Source: Colwellia sp. M166
Lineage (GTDB): Bacteria; Pseudomonadota; Gammaproteobacteria; Enterobacterales; Alteromonadaceae
Length of the DNA stretch: 64,000 nucleotides
Direction: 5' to 3'
NCBI RefSeq assembly: GCF_024585285.1
Contig: NZ_CP040755.1
Coordinates: 2,170,001 to 2,234,000, forward strand
In this document: positions 45,463 to 55,702 of the stretch, piece after piece
Position numbering within the stretch: position 1 is the first letter of the stretch
Layout of the letters: each line of letters starts with the position of its first letter
Position numbers and translations under genes: made by a program
The notes under the pieces: generated by a model
The model's database searches: none
What the model was told of the DNA's origin: nothing
Seen by the model: only the letters and a program-made list of their open reading frames with translations

Positions 45463-46605
45463 TTAGGTGAATATCACCGGTACTCGATGATAGCCTCCAA
45501 CAGGTGCAATTTCTCGCTCAGGTAATTGTTCTTGCACTAAACTAATTTTTTCTACCGAGGCAAGTAACGTTTGTAATGCAATCCTCAATTGCCAACTTGC
45601 TAATAATCGTCCCGGACAGACGTGCTTTCCTATGCCGTAAAGTAAATTATTATCAGCATGTGCTATGGGATCAAAGCGATTATTATTAAACACCGTTTCG
45701 TCACGGTTAGCTGAAGTCCAGTTGAGTTTTATACGCGCACCTGCAGGAATATCTTGGCCACTGACATGTACTGGGCATGTGGTTACTCGTCGGTTAGAAA
45801 CAAAGGGATTATCAATACGCAGTATTTCATTAATAATGGCTTCTACTTCGAGATCTGAAACTTGCTGTATTGTAGTGATCAGTGACGGGTTTTCAGCAAT
45901 GTAAGCGACTATAACACCAACGCATAAAGCTATAGAACCAAGATCGCCACCGGTCCAATTACGTAATATTGAAACCAACTCTTTTTCTGTCAATAATCGG
46001 CCATTAATAGTTTCACGACAAAGTTGGCCGGTAATATCGTCAGGTGAGTTACTGTGATTTGCTCTGCGTGATTGAATAATTGTACTGACAATATCATCAA
46101 ATTTTTCAGCAATACTTACGGTCCATTCATGATTGCCAGAGCGCGTAGCTGCATGATTTTCTTTCATCCACGCTAATAACAGTGGCTCTAGTTCTGTTGG
46201 CCAACCTAACCATGCACATTGCGCACGTACAGCGAATACGGCACCAATATCGTTTACCGCATCTAATATTTGCCCTTTCGGCAGCTCTGCTACAAGCTTA
46301 TTTGCAACATCTTCAAATACCGGAATAAACGGGGTGATCGCTAAACGAGTGAGGAAGCGCTCTATTATTTTGCGGTATTGACTATGCTCTTCACCATCTA
46401 AACCATTTGGTACTTGCAAATAGCGAGATACATTACTAGAAAAACGCTCATTATCAAGCGCAGCCGCCATCACATTATGGTGCGCTAATAGTACCCACTC
46501 ACCTGCTATATTTTTTACTATTGGGTGCTTTACTCGTAATTTATCGGTAAAAGAGCGCACGTCGCAACCAGTAATGGATAAGTAATGTGGCATTTTATAA
46601 TTCAT
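45463..46605 (-). CDS. Cytochrome P450
   Basis: A 380-residue P450 of the soluble bacterial type. The heme loop is YGIGKHVCPGRLLA (about 328-341) with the Cys ligand; the K-helix E-x-x-R is in INEILRI (about 262), and the I-helix oxygen-binding region is NWTGGDLGSIAL (about 215), where the usual Thr is replaced by Gly-Ser. No ferredoxin or reductase gene adjoins, and the substrate is unknown. It sits between the RAYT gene and the IS110 relic, in an accessory patch. The start ATG has GAAAG.GA upstream. Confidence 0.92.
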   Translation of the reverse strand: MNYKMPHYLSITGCDVRSFTDKLRVKHPIVKNIAGEWVLLAHHNVMAAALDNERFSSNVSRYLQVPNGLDGEEHSQYRKIIERFLTRLAITPFIPVFEDVANKLVAELPKGQILDAVNDIGAVFAVRAQCAWLGWPTELEPLLLAWMKENHAATRSGNHEWTVSIAEKFDDIVSTIIQSRRANHSNSPDDITGQLCRETINGRLLTEKELVSILRNWTGGDLGSIALCVGVIVAYIAENPSLITTIQQVSDLEVEAIINEILRIDNPFVSNRRVTTCPVHVSGQDIPAGARIKLNWTSANRDETVFNNNRFDPIAHADNNLLYGIGKHVCPGRLLASWQLRIALQTLLASVEKISLVQEQLPEREIAPVGGYHRVPVIFT

Positions 46606-47122
46606 ATCGGCCTCGAAAGAGAAAGATATAATTTTTTATATCTAAATAGTTCAATACGTATAATTCCTATCGGCTTGGTTATCATAAAAGTGTCTAGCTC
46701 TGATTAGCTACCCGACAAGACCAACGCCATAAAGTAGTGAAAGATTACTGTTATGTAGTTTCGGCTATTTATATTAACTGTAATAATCGTCAATATTAGA
46801 ACACTTGTTATTGAAAACAAGAATACCCTATTAATCACAAAGGGTGATGTTTTACTCTTTTATTGATCTTAATCAAGCAGGCTTACTGGTGTTTATTAGC
46901 AATCAACTTGTTCGCCCAGTAAGTTTTTAAGGATTTTTCTCGTCATTGATGCCTGAGTAGAGCGATATAATCGTTAACCCGCAATAACGCCACTCCGCTG
47001 ATTTAAGGCTTTGCTTTAAAGCTTAAGCTATGCCAGCCATAATAAGCTTTCTGGTCGAAGGTGCATATTGGTATAAACACAACACCAATATTTCAAAAGA
47101 AATGCAATTAAGATAAGAAGGA
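46606..47122. other. Non-coding stretch upstream of the P450 gene
   Basis: No gene is visible. It holds the third 13-base repeat (47033-47045) and ends at the IS110 relic. Confidence 0.5.
47033..47045 (+). repeat. 13-base repeat near RAYT gene, copy 3
   Basis: CCAGCCATAATAA, exact copy of 44178-44190; flanked by AGCT on both sides, so it may fold into a hairpin (AAGCTAT...ATAAGCTT). Confidence 0.65.
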
Positions 47123-47305
47123 TTAAGTAAAGAAATCGTCGATATGGTATGGCAAGCACAGTTAAGATTATGCCGCAGGGACAACCGTTTAATACACAAG
47201 GCTAAGGCCAGAGAAATGATTGCTTATATCTGGGCTATTTCGCGTGAGGTTATAGCAAGTCTATTAAGTTTGTTCCCACCCAGAGCTTACAGGCCACGTT
47301 ATTGA
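47123..47305 (+). pseudogene. IS110-family transposase, C-terminal relic
   Basis: Read rightward, the frame gives SKEIVDMVWQAQLRLCRRDNRLI, KAKAREMIAYIWAISREV and a short tail to TGA at 47303. The words QAQLRLC.R and ARE..AYIWAI are the end of an IS110/IS1111-type RuvC-like transposase; a few residues between them (the GK... part) are lost. No other part of the gene is found. Its 3' end merges with the interspersed repeat, copy 2. Confidence 0.75.
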
Positions 47306-47431
47306 TTTCAATAAGGCAATAACCATTCTCGTCAATCAATGCCTTACCTACATGAATGTAGCTACTGAGGTTCAGCCTGGAACTGTGAACCTGTGCCGCT
47401 AAAGCTTTTAAACTTCACTGAGTGGGAAGAC
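47252..47431 (-). repeat. Interspersed repeat, copy 2
   Basis: On the minus strand it matches 2862-3116, without the 60 extra bases. It overlaps the last codons of the IS110 relic, so it is probably the 3' non-coding end of that insertion sequence. Between the two copies, differences in one frame fall mostly at third positions, but both copies carry a TGA at the same place and no usual start. Confidence 0.7.
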
Positions 47432-47485
47432 ACTTAGTAGAATTGGTATTAGATGACTTGGGAGGAAAGTGTCCGTTGTAAAAAT

Positions 47486-47512
47486 AAAAAACCCGGATCA
47501 ATCCGGGTTTTG
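47486..47512 (-). terminator. Terminator of the amidohydrolase gene
   Basis: AAAACCCGGAT / ATCCGGGTTTT stem with a tiny loop, 22 bases past the stop, with T residues on the reading strand. Confidence 0.9.
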
Positions 47513-47533
47513 TCTAATCAAGCTTAATAAGGC

Positions 47534-50500
47534 CTATTTTTCAAAATAGAATTTTTCACGCTTGTTATCGTAGTTACCTACCTCATTCATGGTTTCGGCG
47601 TTATATAAACGGCCATTCACCATGGTATAAACCACTTTGTCAGATAAGCGAATATTTTCACTAACATCGCCGTCAATCACTAAAATATCAGCAAGTTTAC
47701 CCACTTTAAGTGACCCTAATTGGCTATCTAAACCTAAGGTATGTGCCGAAGACATGGTTGCTGTGCGAATGGCTTCTAATGGTGACATGCCACCTTGTGC
47801 CATCATCCACATTTCCCAATGCATCGCTAAACCTTCACGCTGCCCGTGACCACCGGCATTCACCACAACGCCTAAGTCTTGTAGCTCTTTAGCAACTTTC
47901 GCGACGTTAATGTGGTTGTAATGATGATGTGGTGCTTTAGTGCGACGCATAGAGCGTGGATCTAAAAACTCACTCGGTACATATTTACTTAAGCGCGGAT
48001 GTAACCATACATCCGTGGTGTCATACCAAAAATGTTCACCCGAAATACCACCGTAAGCTACGCCCATGGTTGGCGTGTAAGCCATTTCAGATTGTGACCA
48101 TAATTGCTTGATGTCATCGTAAATTTTCGCCGTCGAAATTGAATGCTCTAATGTCGTATGACCATCAACCAGCATAGTAAGGTTGTGTTGCAGTAGTGAA
48201 CCACCTTCTGGCACCACTAATATTTCGGCTTCACGTGCAGCTTGGATCATTTGTTGGCGTTGATTACGACGCGGTTGGTTATAGCTTTTAACACTAAATA
48301 CACCGGCTTTTTTCAAACGTTCAATATGAAATTTAGCATCGTCTAAGCTATCAACATGTGAGGTATAACCCGCCGCGGTAGCGCCATATAAAATACTACC
48401 CGTTGAGAATAAACGTGGCGCAACAATATCACCGGCTTTTTGCAATTCACTAGCCGCAAAAAATTCAGTGGTGTCATTCGATGGATCATGAATAGTCGTG
48501 ACACCTAGCGCTAAGCCAGCGTAATTTTTCCAGTTTTGCTGTGGAATAATTTCATTGCTACCTTGTGGGCCATGGGCATGAGCGTCAATTAAACCGGGCA
48601 TAATTGATTTACCCGTAACATCAATCACTTTAGCGTTAGATGGAATCGTCACTTGACCTTGTTGGCCAACGGCAATAATTTTATTGCCTTCAACCACAAC
48701 AACACCATTTTCAATAACTTGCTCACCTTCCATAGTGATAACTTTACCACCAACAAAAGCAACTCGACCTGAAGGCTTATCGGCTTTTTCTTTATAGCCT
48801 AAGTAGGTTTTAAGCGGCGCTTGTGCTGAGCTATCTAACGTTTGTTGGTCCGTTTTAGCGGTAGGCTCTTCAGTAGCTATATCAAATAAACCCGCCACAC
48901 TTGCTTGGTATAAATCAGGCCCTAAGCTCCAGTACAACTCATTCGACTTACCATTCCAGTTAATACTTTCGCCAGCGCGAACCGATAGTTTTTTCACCGG
49001 TAAATTCTTCGCTGATGGGCCAATATCTATCACCTGACCACGTTCAACAAACGGTGTTACAAACACTTTAAAGCGCTCGGCAAACGCTAAGTACTTACCA
49101 TCTGGTGACACTTTATATTCGGTAGCAAACTTACCTTGATAAAGCGCTTGTTCTTTCTCTGCTGATGCATTGTCTAAACTAATTTTCATCAATTGTGGTA
49201 TTTCACCATTACGTAAAAGGTAAATGCGATCGTTTTTAGCGCCAAAGTGCGGGAGTTCGCCCGATTCGGTCACCAATTTAGGTGTGCCTTTTTTAACATT
49301 AACGGTATAAATGCCCGGATTTAAACCCCACGTTGGGTCGGTAATATAGCCACCTGAAACTTTACGATATACCACGCTTTTACCGTCGGGTGAAAAACTA
49401 GGCTCAACATATTTACCTGGTTCGTTGGTTAATACGCGGCTCTTACCACCACGGGTAGAAACCATGCGAATTTCGCCCAGCTTATTATCGTCCCATGTGC
49501 TGTAAACAACGTATTTTCCATCACGAGAAAAGCTAGGGTTCAATTCAAAATGTGATTTTTGCTTAGTTAAGCGCTTGGCTTTACCTTTCGCTTTACCGTC
49601 AGCAATGGTGCGAAGATAAATATGGCCCATTGATTCATAAACCACTTTTCGCCCGTCTGGTGATATTTCAACATCGCGCAGCATTTTCACGTCAAAGTTA
49701 TCTTGGTCGATATCTTGTTGAAAGCGTAAAGCGGTTTGAATTTTTTTCTCGGTTTTAACGTGAAAAGGAATAACCGTTGTTGTTTTGCTTTCAAAATCGA
49801 GCTTATTAATTTGTCCACCAGACCAAAACACCATACCTTCACTGCTTGGCAACCAAGCCATGTTTGGATAAACACCGTGAATAGCCCATGTTTCTTGCAT
49901 GTCACGATCTAAATTTTCAAAAATTAAGCTTTCTTTACCGCTTTTTAAGTCATACAAATATAAATTAGATTGGAAATCGTCACGGCTAATATAAGCTAAA
50001 TATTTACCATCCGGTGACGGTACCGGACGTATTGCACCACCTTTCCCCGAAACCACCACTTTAATTTCGCCGGTTTTAAGCGCTAGGCGCTTAATTTTAT
50101 AAATGCCTTTTTCAGAATCTTTACTGTAATGAAAGGTTTTGCCTGGCGTTGCATCTTGTGAGAAGTAAACATATTTACCGTCGTGCGAAAATGCCGGCTC
50201 ACCTAAATCTTTTTGCTCATTAGGTCGCTTGGTTAGCATGACGCCGTTACCGCCAGTTTTGTGGTACATCCATACTTCGCCAGCACCTAATGAACGAGAG
50301 CCGGTAAAGTGTTTACGACCAACCAGGTAATTACCATCTGGCGACCATGCCGGGCTGTTTAATAAACGAAAGGTTTCTGAACTCACCGCTTTGCCAGCAC
50401 TACCATCTGCGTTCATGATCCAAAGATTATCACCGCCGTCTTCATCTGAGGTAAAAGCAATGTGCTTACCATCTGGGCTAAAACGAGGTTGCATTTGCCA

Positions 50501-50806
50501 AGCAATGTCGGTCATTAATGCCGTAGCTTCGCCACCTTCAATCGGCAAAGTATAAATATCACCTAATAAATCAAACACTAAAATTTGGCCATCAGGGCTG
50601 ATATCAACATTCATCCAAGTACCTTGGCGAACATCAATTTTTGCCGTGGTAAATTCGCCTTGAGGGCTATTTACCGACCACTTTTCAGCTTGAGTTTTAT
50701 CTGTGGTGTTAGTGGCGTCATCTTCAGCAAAGGCATGATGGCTTGTGCCTAACATTAAGGCAATACTGAGTGCTAGCGAGGATATTCGGGACGTAAATTT
50801 CGACAT
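47534..50806 (-). CDS. Secreted amidohydrolase with TolB-like beta-propeller
   Basis: A 1090-residue protein. Residues 1-27 form a signal peptide ending AFA. Residues about 50-640 hold repeats of the type SPDGK.(I/L)AF/VY, the WD40-like/TolB propeller. The C-terminal third (about 685-1075) is an amidohydrolase: the metal motif DAHAHGPQG (about 750), GVTTIHDPS, and later HH.YNHINVAK and GGHGQREG, which supply further metal ligands. The family includes prolidase-like peptidases and imidazolonepropionase relatives. It is likely periplasmic and cleaves peptides or amides; the substrate is unknown. The gene stands alone with a terminator. Confidence 0.9.
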   Translation of the reverse strand: MSKFTSRISSLALSIALMLGTSHHAFAEDDATNTTDKTQAEKWSVNSPQGEFTTAKIDVRQGTWMNVDISPDGQILVFDLLGDIYTLPIEGGEATALMTDIAWQMQPRFSPDGKHIAFTSDEDGGDNLWIMNADGSAGKAVSSETFRLLNSPAWSPDGNYLVGRKHFTGSRSLGAGEVWMYHKTGGNGVMLTKRPNEQKDLGEPAFSHDGKYVYFSQDATPGKTFHYSKDSEKGIYKIKRLALKTGEIKVVVSGKGGAIRPVPSPDGKYLAYISRDDFQSNLYLYDLKSGKESLIFENLDRDMQETWAIHGVYPNMAWLPSSEGMVFWSGGQINKLDFESKTTTVIPFHVKTEKKIQTALRFQQDIDQDNFDVKMLRDVEISPDGRKVVYESMGHIYLRTIADGKAKGKAKRLTKQKSHFELNPSFSRDGKYVVYSTWDDNKLGEIRMVSTRGGKSRVLTNEPGKYVEPSFSPDGKSVVYRKVSGGYITDPTWGLNPGIYTVNVKKGTPKLVTESGELPHFGAKNDRIYLLRNGEIPQLMKISLDNASAEKEQALYQGKFATEYKVSPDGKYLAFAERFKVFVTPFVERGQVIDIGPSAKNLPVKKLSVRAGESINWNGKSNELYWSLGPDLYQASVAGLFDIATEEPTAKTDQQTLDSSAQAPLKTYLGYKEKADKPSGRVAFVGGKVITMEGEQVIENGVVVVEGNKIIAVGQQGQVTIPSNAKVIDVTGKSIMPGLIDAHAHGPQGSNEIIPQQNWKNYAGLALGVTTIHDPSNDTTEFFAASELQKAGDIVAPRLFSTGSILYGATAAGYTSHVDSLDDAKFHIERLKKAGVFSVKSYNQPRRNQRQQMIQAAREAEILVVPEGGSLLQHNLTMLVDGHTTLEHSISTAKIYDDIKQLWSQSEMAYTPTMGVAYGGISGEHFWYDTTDVWLHPRLSKYVPSEFLDPRSMRRTKAPHHHYNHINVAKVAKELQDLGVVVNAGGHGQREGLAMHWEMWMMAQGGMSPLEAIRTATMSSAHTLGLDSQLGSLKVGKLADILVIDGDVSENIRLSDKVVYTMVNGRLYNAETMNEVGNYDNKREKFYFEK

Positions 50807-51027
50807 TCGATTTAACCTAAATAGTTATTATTATTAGCCCTACTACAACACATCAACAGAAAAAATTTAAGTCCGATGCGACAAATGGCTGGTATTTGCC
50901 GTTCAGCCGCCAATGGTTATACCGGTAAACTAAACATTTATCATGGCGTATATGAGAAAAATTAGACAATTTTTTATTTTTCAGTATGGTAGATAGATAA
51001 TGATAATAAAAACAAGGATGAATATTT

Positions 51028-51321
51028 GTGGAAAGATTAAAAGCAGCACAAGCAAGTTTGATTGCCACCTACTCACTCTATAACGCCGCAAGTGAAAAAA
51101 AATTGCCGGCAATTGATGCTGATGATAACGAGACCTTGAAAGCGTTATTGAAAGTTATTCAAAACCGCGAAGCCATTGCTTACGTGCAAAAAGTTAAAAA
51201 AAGTATTCCTACTGAAGTCACCGAGCTTAAGCGCTTACTCGCTGATGTGATGTTGTTACTTGACGGTGTTGATATTAAAGCCATCAAAGCAAAAAATAAA
51301 GTCGCCAGTAATACTGACTAA
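51028..51321 (+). CDS. Small helical protein of unknown function
   Basis: A 97-residue, mostly helical and Lys-rich protein (ERLKAAQASLIATYSLYNAA at the start, VTELKRLLADVMLLLDGVD near the end). It begins with GTG, with AAGGA upstream; an overlapping ATG is out of frame. I do not recognise it. It is a single rightward gene facing ubiX. Confidence 0.6.
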   Translation: MERLKAAQASLIATYSLYNAASEKKLPAIDADDNETLKALLKVIQNREAIAYVQKVKKSIPTEVTELKRLLADVMLLLDGVDIKAIKAKNKVASNTD

Positions 51322-51362
51322 ATGAAGCTTACTGCAAGGCATTAATTCTACTTCACATGTCT

Positions 51363-52061
51363 TTAGCTTGTTTTACTTTTGCCACTGGGAAATGCTTGAT
51401 AGCCCCAGCGTGGCATAATGCTTTGGGCAATATTTAAATGATCGAGCAAACGACCCACCATGAAATCAATCAGATCATTTATCGATTCGGGTTGATGATA
51501 AAAGCCCGGTGCGGCTGGCATAATGGTGACGCCCATTTGTGATAACGACAGCATATTCTGTAAGTGAATAGTTGAAAATGGTGTTTCGCGCGGCACTAAA
51601 ATTAACTGTCCGCGTTCTTTTATCACCACATCGGCAGCACGCTCGATCAAATTATCACTCATGCCTTGGCTAATGGCCGCTAGCGTTCCAGTAGAACATG
51701 GACAAACCACCATGGTTTTCGGCGCAGCCGAACCAGACGCCACCGGTGAAAACCATTGCTCCTTACCAAAAACGATAATTTGTTCAGGTTTAGCGTTAAA
51801 TTTTTCAGTAAAGAATTGACTCGCTGCATCCGGCGAACTCGGCAATTTCAAACCCACTTCGGTGTCAAATACCACTCGAGCAGCGCTTGAGCACAATAAA
51901 TATACTTGGTAATTAGCAGCAACTAAGCACTCGAGTAAACGCAGCGCATAAGCTGAGCCCGAAGCCCCAGTAATAGCTAAGGTTATTTTTTTATCAAACT
52001 CATCGCTATTATTAATTGTTACTGATTGATTTTGCACGTATTCACCTGAGTTAATCAACAT
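51363..52061 (-). CDS. ubiX: Flavin prenyltransferase UbiX
   Basis: A 232-residue protein that makes prenylated FMN for the UbiD decarboxylase in ubiquinone synthesis. [19 protein letters not shown] (about 26-44), [26 protein letters not shown] (about 118-143) and [16 protein letters not shown] with PAAPGFYH are the family's signature. The first 24 residues are extra. Follows mpl on the same strand by 68 bases, probably in one operon. Confidence 0.95.
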   Translation of the reverse strand: MLINSGEYVQNQSVTINNSDEFDKKITLAITGASGSAYALRLLECLVAANYQVYLLCSSAARVVFDTEVGLKLPSSPDAASQFFTEKFNAKPEQIIVFGKEQWFSPVASGSAAPKTMVVCPCSTGTLAAISQGMSDNLIERAADVVIKERGQLILVPRETPFSTIHLQNMLSLSQMGVTIMPAAPGFYHQPESINDLIDFMVGRLLDHLNIAQSIMPRWGYQAFPSGKSKTS

Positions 52062-52129
52062 TTACTTTTGTTACCTGTATCATATGACTTGCACGATGCA
52101 ATTGATCATTCAAGTCGTTTAAACAATGG

Positions 52130-53497
52130 CTACTGCGTTGCAAGTGCCGATAACAGTTTATCATGAATACCGCCAAAACCACCGTTACTCATAACAACAA
52201 GCGTATCTCCTGCTTGAGTTTTAGCCACAATGTCAGCCACCAATTGAGCAATGTCTTGGCTAATAAAACAAGGCTGAATACAATCGGCAATTAACGCATC
52301 AACAGACCACTTAACCTGTTCGCCCTGATAAACAAAAACCATATCAGCATCCGCTAATGATTTTGCTAAAGTATCTTTATGTACACCTGATTTCATGGTG
52401 TTTGACCGCGGCTCTAGTATAGCAATAACACGTTTATCACCTACGTTAGTCCGCACACCGGCCAGTGTTTTCGCAATCGCGGTCGGATGGTGAGCAAAAT
52501 CGTCAAACACCCTCACTTGATTAACTTCACCTTTAAGCTCTAATCTACGTTTGGTATTAACAAAAGTTGCTAAGGCTTCGATAGCAACCGAAGTTGGTAC
52601 GCCGGCATGTCTTGCCGCCGCTATCGCCATTAAGCCATTGTCAATATTAAAATCACCGATTAAGGCCCAATTAACCCGTCCTTGAATTTCACCTTTAAAG
52701 CTAACTATATACTCGCTACCGTCAGCAACACACTTATCGGCATGCCAGCCTGATAACTTATCATGATCGCCAACACTATATTCCGTTGGTGTCCAACAGC
52801 CCATCGCTAAAGTATCGCTGATGGCTTGCTCGCTTTTCGGCGACAACACTAAACCATTGCTTGGCACCATACGAATAAGGTGATGAAATTGTCGTTGAAT
52901 ATCACTGAGATCATTGAAAATATCGGCATGATCAAATTCCATGTTATTGATCACTAAAGTATTGGGACGATAATGCACAAATTTAGAGCGTTTATCGAAA
53001 AATGCCGTATCGTATTCATCAGCTTCAATAACAAAAAACGGTGCATTGCCTAAACGTGCAGAGCAATCAAAGTTTTGTGGTACGCCGCCAATGAGGAACC
53101 CGGGCTCCATGCCGGCATATTGTAAAATCCAAGTCAGCATTGAACTTGTGGTAGTTTTACCATGAGTGCCTGAAACCGCAAGTACCCAACGGTCTTTTAA
53201 GACATTGTCTAGTAACCATTGTGGGCCAGAGATATAAGGAATTTTCCGATCGAGTACATGCTCAACCATGACATTGCCGCGTGTCATGGCATTACCAACA
53301 ATAATTAAATCAGGTTCATCATCTAAATGCTCAACCAAGTAACCTTGCTTTAACTCGATGCCAAGTTGTGCTAACTGCGTGCTCATTGGCGGGTAAACAT
53401 TCGCGTCGCAACCGGAAACACGAAAGCCCATTTGCTTAGCAATGGCGGCAATACCGCCCATAAATGTGCCACAAATACCTAATATATGAAGATGCAT
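52130..53497 (-). CDS. mpl: UDP-N-acetylmuramate:L-alanyl-gamma-D-glutamyl-meso-diaminopimelate ligase
   Basis: A 455-residue Mur ligase that recycles murein tripeptide. It begins HLHILGICGTFMGGIAA (nucleotide-binding start of the Mur family) and has the ATP loop VSGTHGKTTTSSML (about 107-120), then IEADEYDTAFFDKRSKF and DDFAHHPTAI (about 345). FDHADIF lies between. The length matches E. coli Mpl (457). Confidence 0.96.
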   Translation of the reverse strand: MHLHILGICGTFMGGIAAIAKQMGFRVSGCDANVYPPMSTQLAQLGIELKQGYLVEHLDDEPDLIIVGNAMTRGNVMVEHVLDRKIPYISGPQWLLDNVLKDRWVLAVSGTHGKTTTSSMLTWILQYAGMEPGFLIGGVPQNFDCSARLGNAPFFVIEADEYDTAFFDKRSKFVHYRPNTLVINNMEFDHADIFNDLSDIQRQFHHLIRMVPSNGLVLSPKSEQAISDTLAMGCWTPTEYSVGDHDKLSGWHADKCVADGSEYIVSFKGEIQGRVNWALIGDFNIDNGLMAIAAARHAGVPTSVAIEALATFVNTKRRLELKGEVNQVRVFDDFAHHPTAIAKTLAGVRTNVGDKRVIAILEPRSNTMKSGVHKDTLAKSLADADMVFVYQGEQVKWSVDALIADCIQPCFISQDIAQLVADIVAKTQAGDTLVVMSNGGFGGIHDKLLSALATQ

Positions 53498-53731
53498 AAA
53501 AGCCTATTTCAATAGCTCTTACACTGCAAATGCTAGCTTGAGCTAAGGTTTAAATCAGAATGCGCTCAATATACCTTAATCTCACAAAAATACATATTGC
53601 AAAATCAAGGCATTTTGCCCACTATCAGAGCTGTTATTCCAAGTCTATTACTATCAACTGAATAAACGCATCGAGCAATTAACGGTATTATCGCAAGTTG
53701 ATCACAACACAATTAACATTTGAGGCAATTC

Positions 53732-54940
53732 ATGAGTCAGGCTACGCTGAAAAATATTACCATTTACCCAATAAAATCGAGTGCTGGCCTTGAGTTATCT
53801 AATAGTTGGGTGGAAGAGTTCGGCTTAGCCTTTGATCGTCGTTTTGTTGTTGCAAGCCCTGAAGGCGAATTTTTTACTGCTCGTACCCAGCCAAACTTAT
53901 GTTTACTTCAAGCCAACTTAACCGCAACGGGCCTGATCATTACCGCACCGAAAATGCCGGCATTGGTGATTGATTATAATTTGCTGAGCCTCAATTATGT
54001 TGATGTGCAAGTTTGGAATGACACTATCAGCGCACAACAGTGCGAAGACGCTATCAACCAATGGTTTAGTCGCTACCTTCAAAAGCCCTGCCAATTACTG
54101 TTTTTTGGCACTGAGTCACAACGATTTGTTAAAAATAAAAATAGCCAAGTGGGTTTTGCCGACGGCTACCCTTTATTACTTATTTCACAAGCCTCACTTG
54201 AGCATTTAAACAGCCAATATCCACCTAACGCTCGAAGCATTCCAATGTCGCAGTTTAGGCCCAATATTGTAGTGAGCGATTGTGACGCCTTTACTGAAGA
54301 TACTTGGCAAAAAATTCGTATTGGCGAGGTAGAGTTTGAAGTAACCAAGCCTTGTACTCGTTGTATTTTTACCACCATTAATCCTGAAAATGCGGTAAAA
54401 GATCACCAGCAAGAACCGTTAAAAACATTAAAAAACTATCGGCAATTAGCTAATGGCGATATTTTATTTGGCCAAAACTTAGTTGCACTTAATCAAGGAC
54501 AAATTAAACGCGGTGACAAGCTTGAAGTATTAAGATACCAAGCTGCACCAGTATTTTCTGTAGCGAAACAATCAGCAACACCTGCTGACAATAATGAGCT
54601 GAGTAATAAAGAAAAAGCAGCACAATCGCAGCCAGTTAAGAAAAAGAAACCGCTAATAACCTTTAGTCGCTTTAATAAGTCAGTAACGGGTAACAACACC
54701 GAAACCTTACTTGAACAGGGCGAAAATGCCGGCTTAGTATTACCCTATTCTTGCCGTGCGGGTATGTGTGGTAGTTGTAAGGTTATGCTCGAACAAGGTC
54801 AAGTCACAGAAACTTGTCAAGACGGTCTATCCGATGAAGAGCAACAGCAAGGCTATGTTTTAAGTTGCTGTAGTACACCATTAACTGATGTGGTTATTAG
54901 GCATCCCGAGCGTAAACGTCGCAATAGACATAATGGTTAA
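53732..54940 (+). CDS. MOSC-domain protein with C-terminal 2Fe-2S ferredoxin (YcbX-like)
   Basis: A 402-residue protein. The N-terminal beta-barrel (IYPIKSSAGLELSNSWVEEFGLAFDRRFVVAS, about 10-40; only the start is YPIKSSAG) precedes the MOSC domain with FRPNIVV, KPCTRCIFTTINP (Cys, molybdenum cofactor ligand). After a linker a ferredoxin domain (about 310-400) has CRAGMCGSCK and the fourth Cys in LSCCSTP. It fits YcbX, which reduces N-hydroxylated compounds with molybdenum. I start at ATG 53732; a TTG at 53720 in frame is open. Confidence 0.92.
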   Translation: MSQATLKNITIYPIKSSAGLELSNSWVEEFGLAFDRRFVVASPEGEFFTARTQPNLCLLQANLTATGLIITAPKMPALVIDYNLLSLNYVDVQVWNDTISAQQCEDAINQWFSRYLQKPCQLLFFGTESQRFVKNKNSQVGFADGYPLLLISQASLEHLNSQYPPNARSIPMSQFRPNIVVSDCDAFTEDTWQKIRIGEVEFEVTKPCTRCIFTTINPENAVKDHQQEPLKTLKNYRQLANGDILFGQNLVALNQGQIKRGDKLEVLRYQAAPVFSVAKQSATPADNNELSNKEKAAQSQPVKKKKPLITFSRFNKSVTGNNTETLLEQGENAGLVLPYSCRAGMCGSCKVMLEQGQVTETCQDGLSDEEQQQGYVLSCCSTPLTDVVIRHPERKRRNRHNG

Positions 54941-54954
54941 ATAAGGCAAAAGTC

Positions 54955-55701
54955 ATGAAATTAAACTGCGATTTAGGTGAGTTTAAAAATAATAACGACG
55001 CCGATATAATGCCCTTGATTGATATGGCGAATATTGCCTGTGGCTTTCATGGTTCAGATCCAGTAACCATTAAAAACACCATTAAACTTGCCCACCAACA
55101 TCAAGTCATTATCGGCGCGCATCCCAGTTATCCAGATGTCGAAAACTTTGGTCGACAATCTATGCAGTTAACACAAGATGAGTTAATTGCTAACGTGCAA
55201 TATCAAATAGGGGCTTTACAAGCACTTTGCGTAGCAGAAAATACGCAAGTGCATTATGTTAAGCCGCATGGCGCACTCTACAACGATATGATGAAAGACC
55301 TAAACTTGTTTAATGGCATTTGTATTGCTATTGCCCAGTTAGTTCAACCGAGTCATCAACCTTTACCCTTAATGATGCAAGCATTAACTAACAGTGCGCC
55401 ATTTCAGCAAATAGCTAAAAAGCACCAGATTCAGCTCTATTTTGAGGCTTTTGCTGATCGAGCTTATTTAGATAATGGTTTACTGGTACCGCGCAATGAA
55501 AACGGTGCGGTGTTAAGTAATAACCAAGACGTGGTGAGTCGCTGTCAGGATATACTGCAACAAAAACCGCTGCTGAGTATTAATCAACAGCCCTTGCAAC
55601 TTCACATTGATGCTTTATGTGTACACGGCGACACACCAAATGCTTTTGCCATGATTAAAGCTTTGCGAGCGACCCTCAATGCAGAAAATAAGCCCAAATA
55701 G
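54955..55701 (+). CDS. pxpA: 5-oxoprolinase subunit PxpA
   Basis: A 248-residue LamB/YcsF-type protein. It starts MKLNCDLGE, with IACGFHGSDP (about 27), GAHPSYPD, and HYVKPHGALYNDM (about 97). Together with PxpB and PxpC it converts 5-oxoproline to glutamate with ATP. First gene of the operon, 14 bases after the MOSC gene; length is normal (E. coli 244). Confidence 0.95.
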   Translation: MKLNCDLGEFKNNNDADIMPLIDMANIACGFHGSDPVTIKNTIKLAHQHQVIIGAHPSYPDVENFGRQSMQLTQDELIANVQYQIGALQALCVAENTQVHYVKPHGALYNDMMKDLNLFNGICIAIAQLVQPSHQPLPLMMQALTNSAPFQQIAKKHQIQLYFEAFADRAYLDNGLLVPRNENGAVLSNNQDVVSRCQDILQQKPLLSINQQPLQLHIDALCVHGDTPNAFAMIKALRATLNAENKPK

Positions 55702-55702
55702 A

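Noticed and set aside
50853..51068. 71-codon leftward frame near the amidohydrolase start
   Set aside because: It overlaps the start of the small gene at 51028 on the other strand and shows no coding features.
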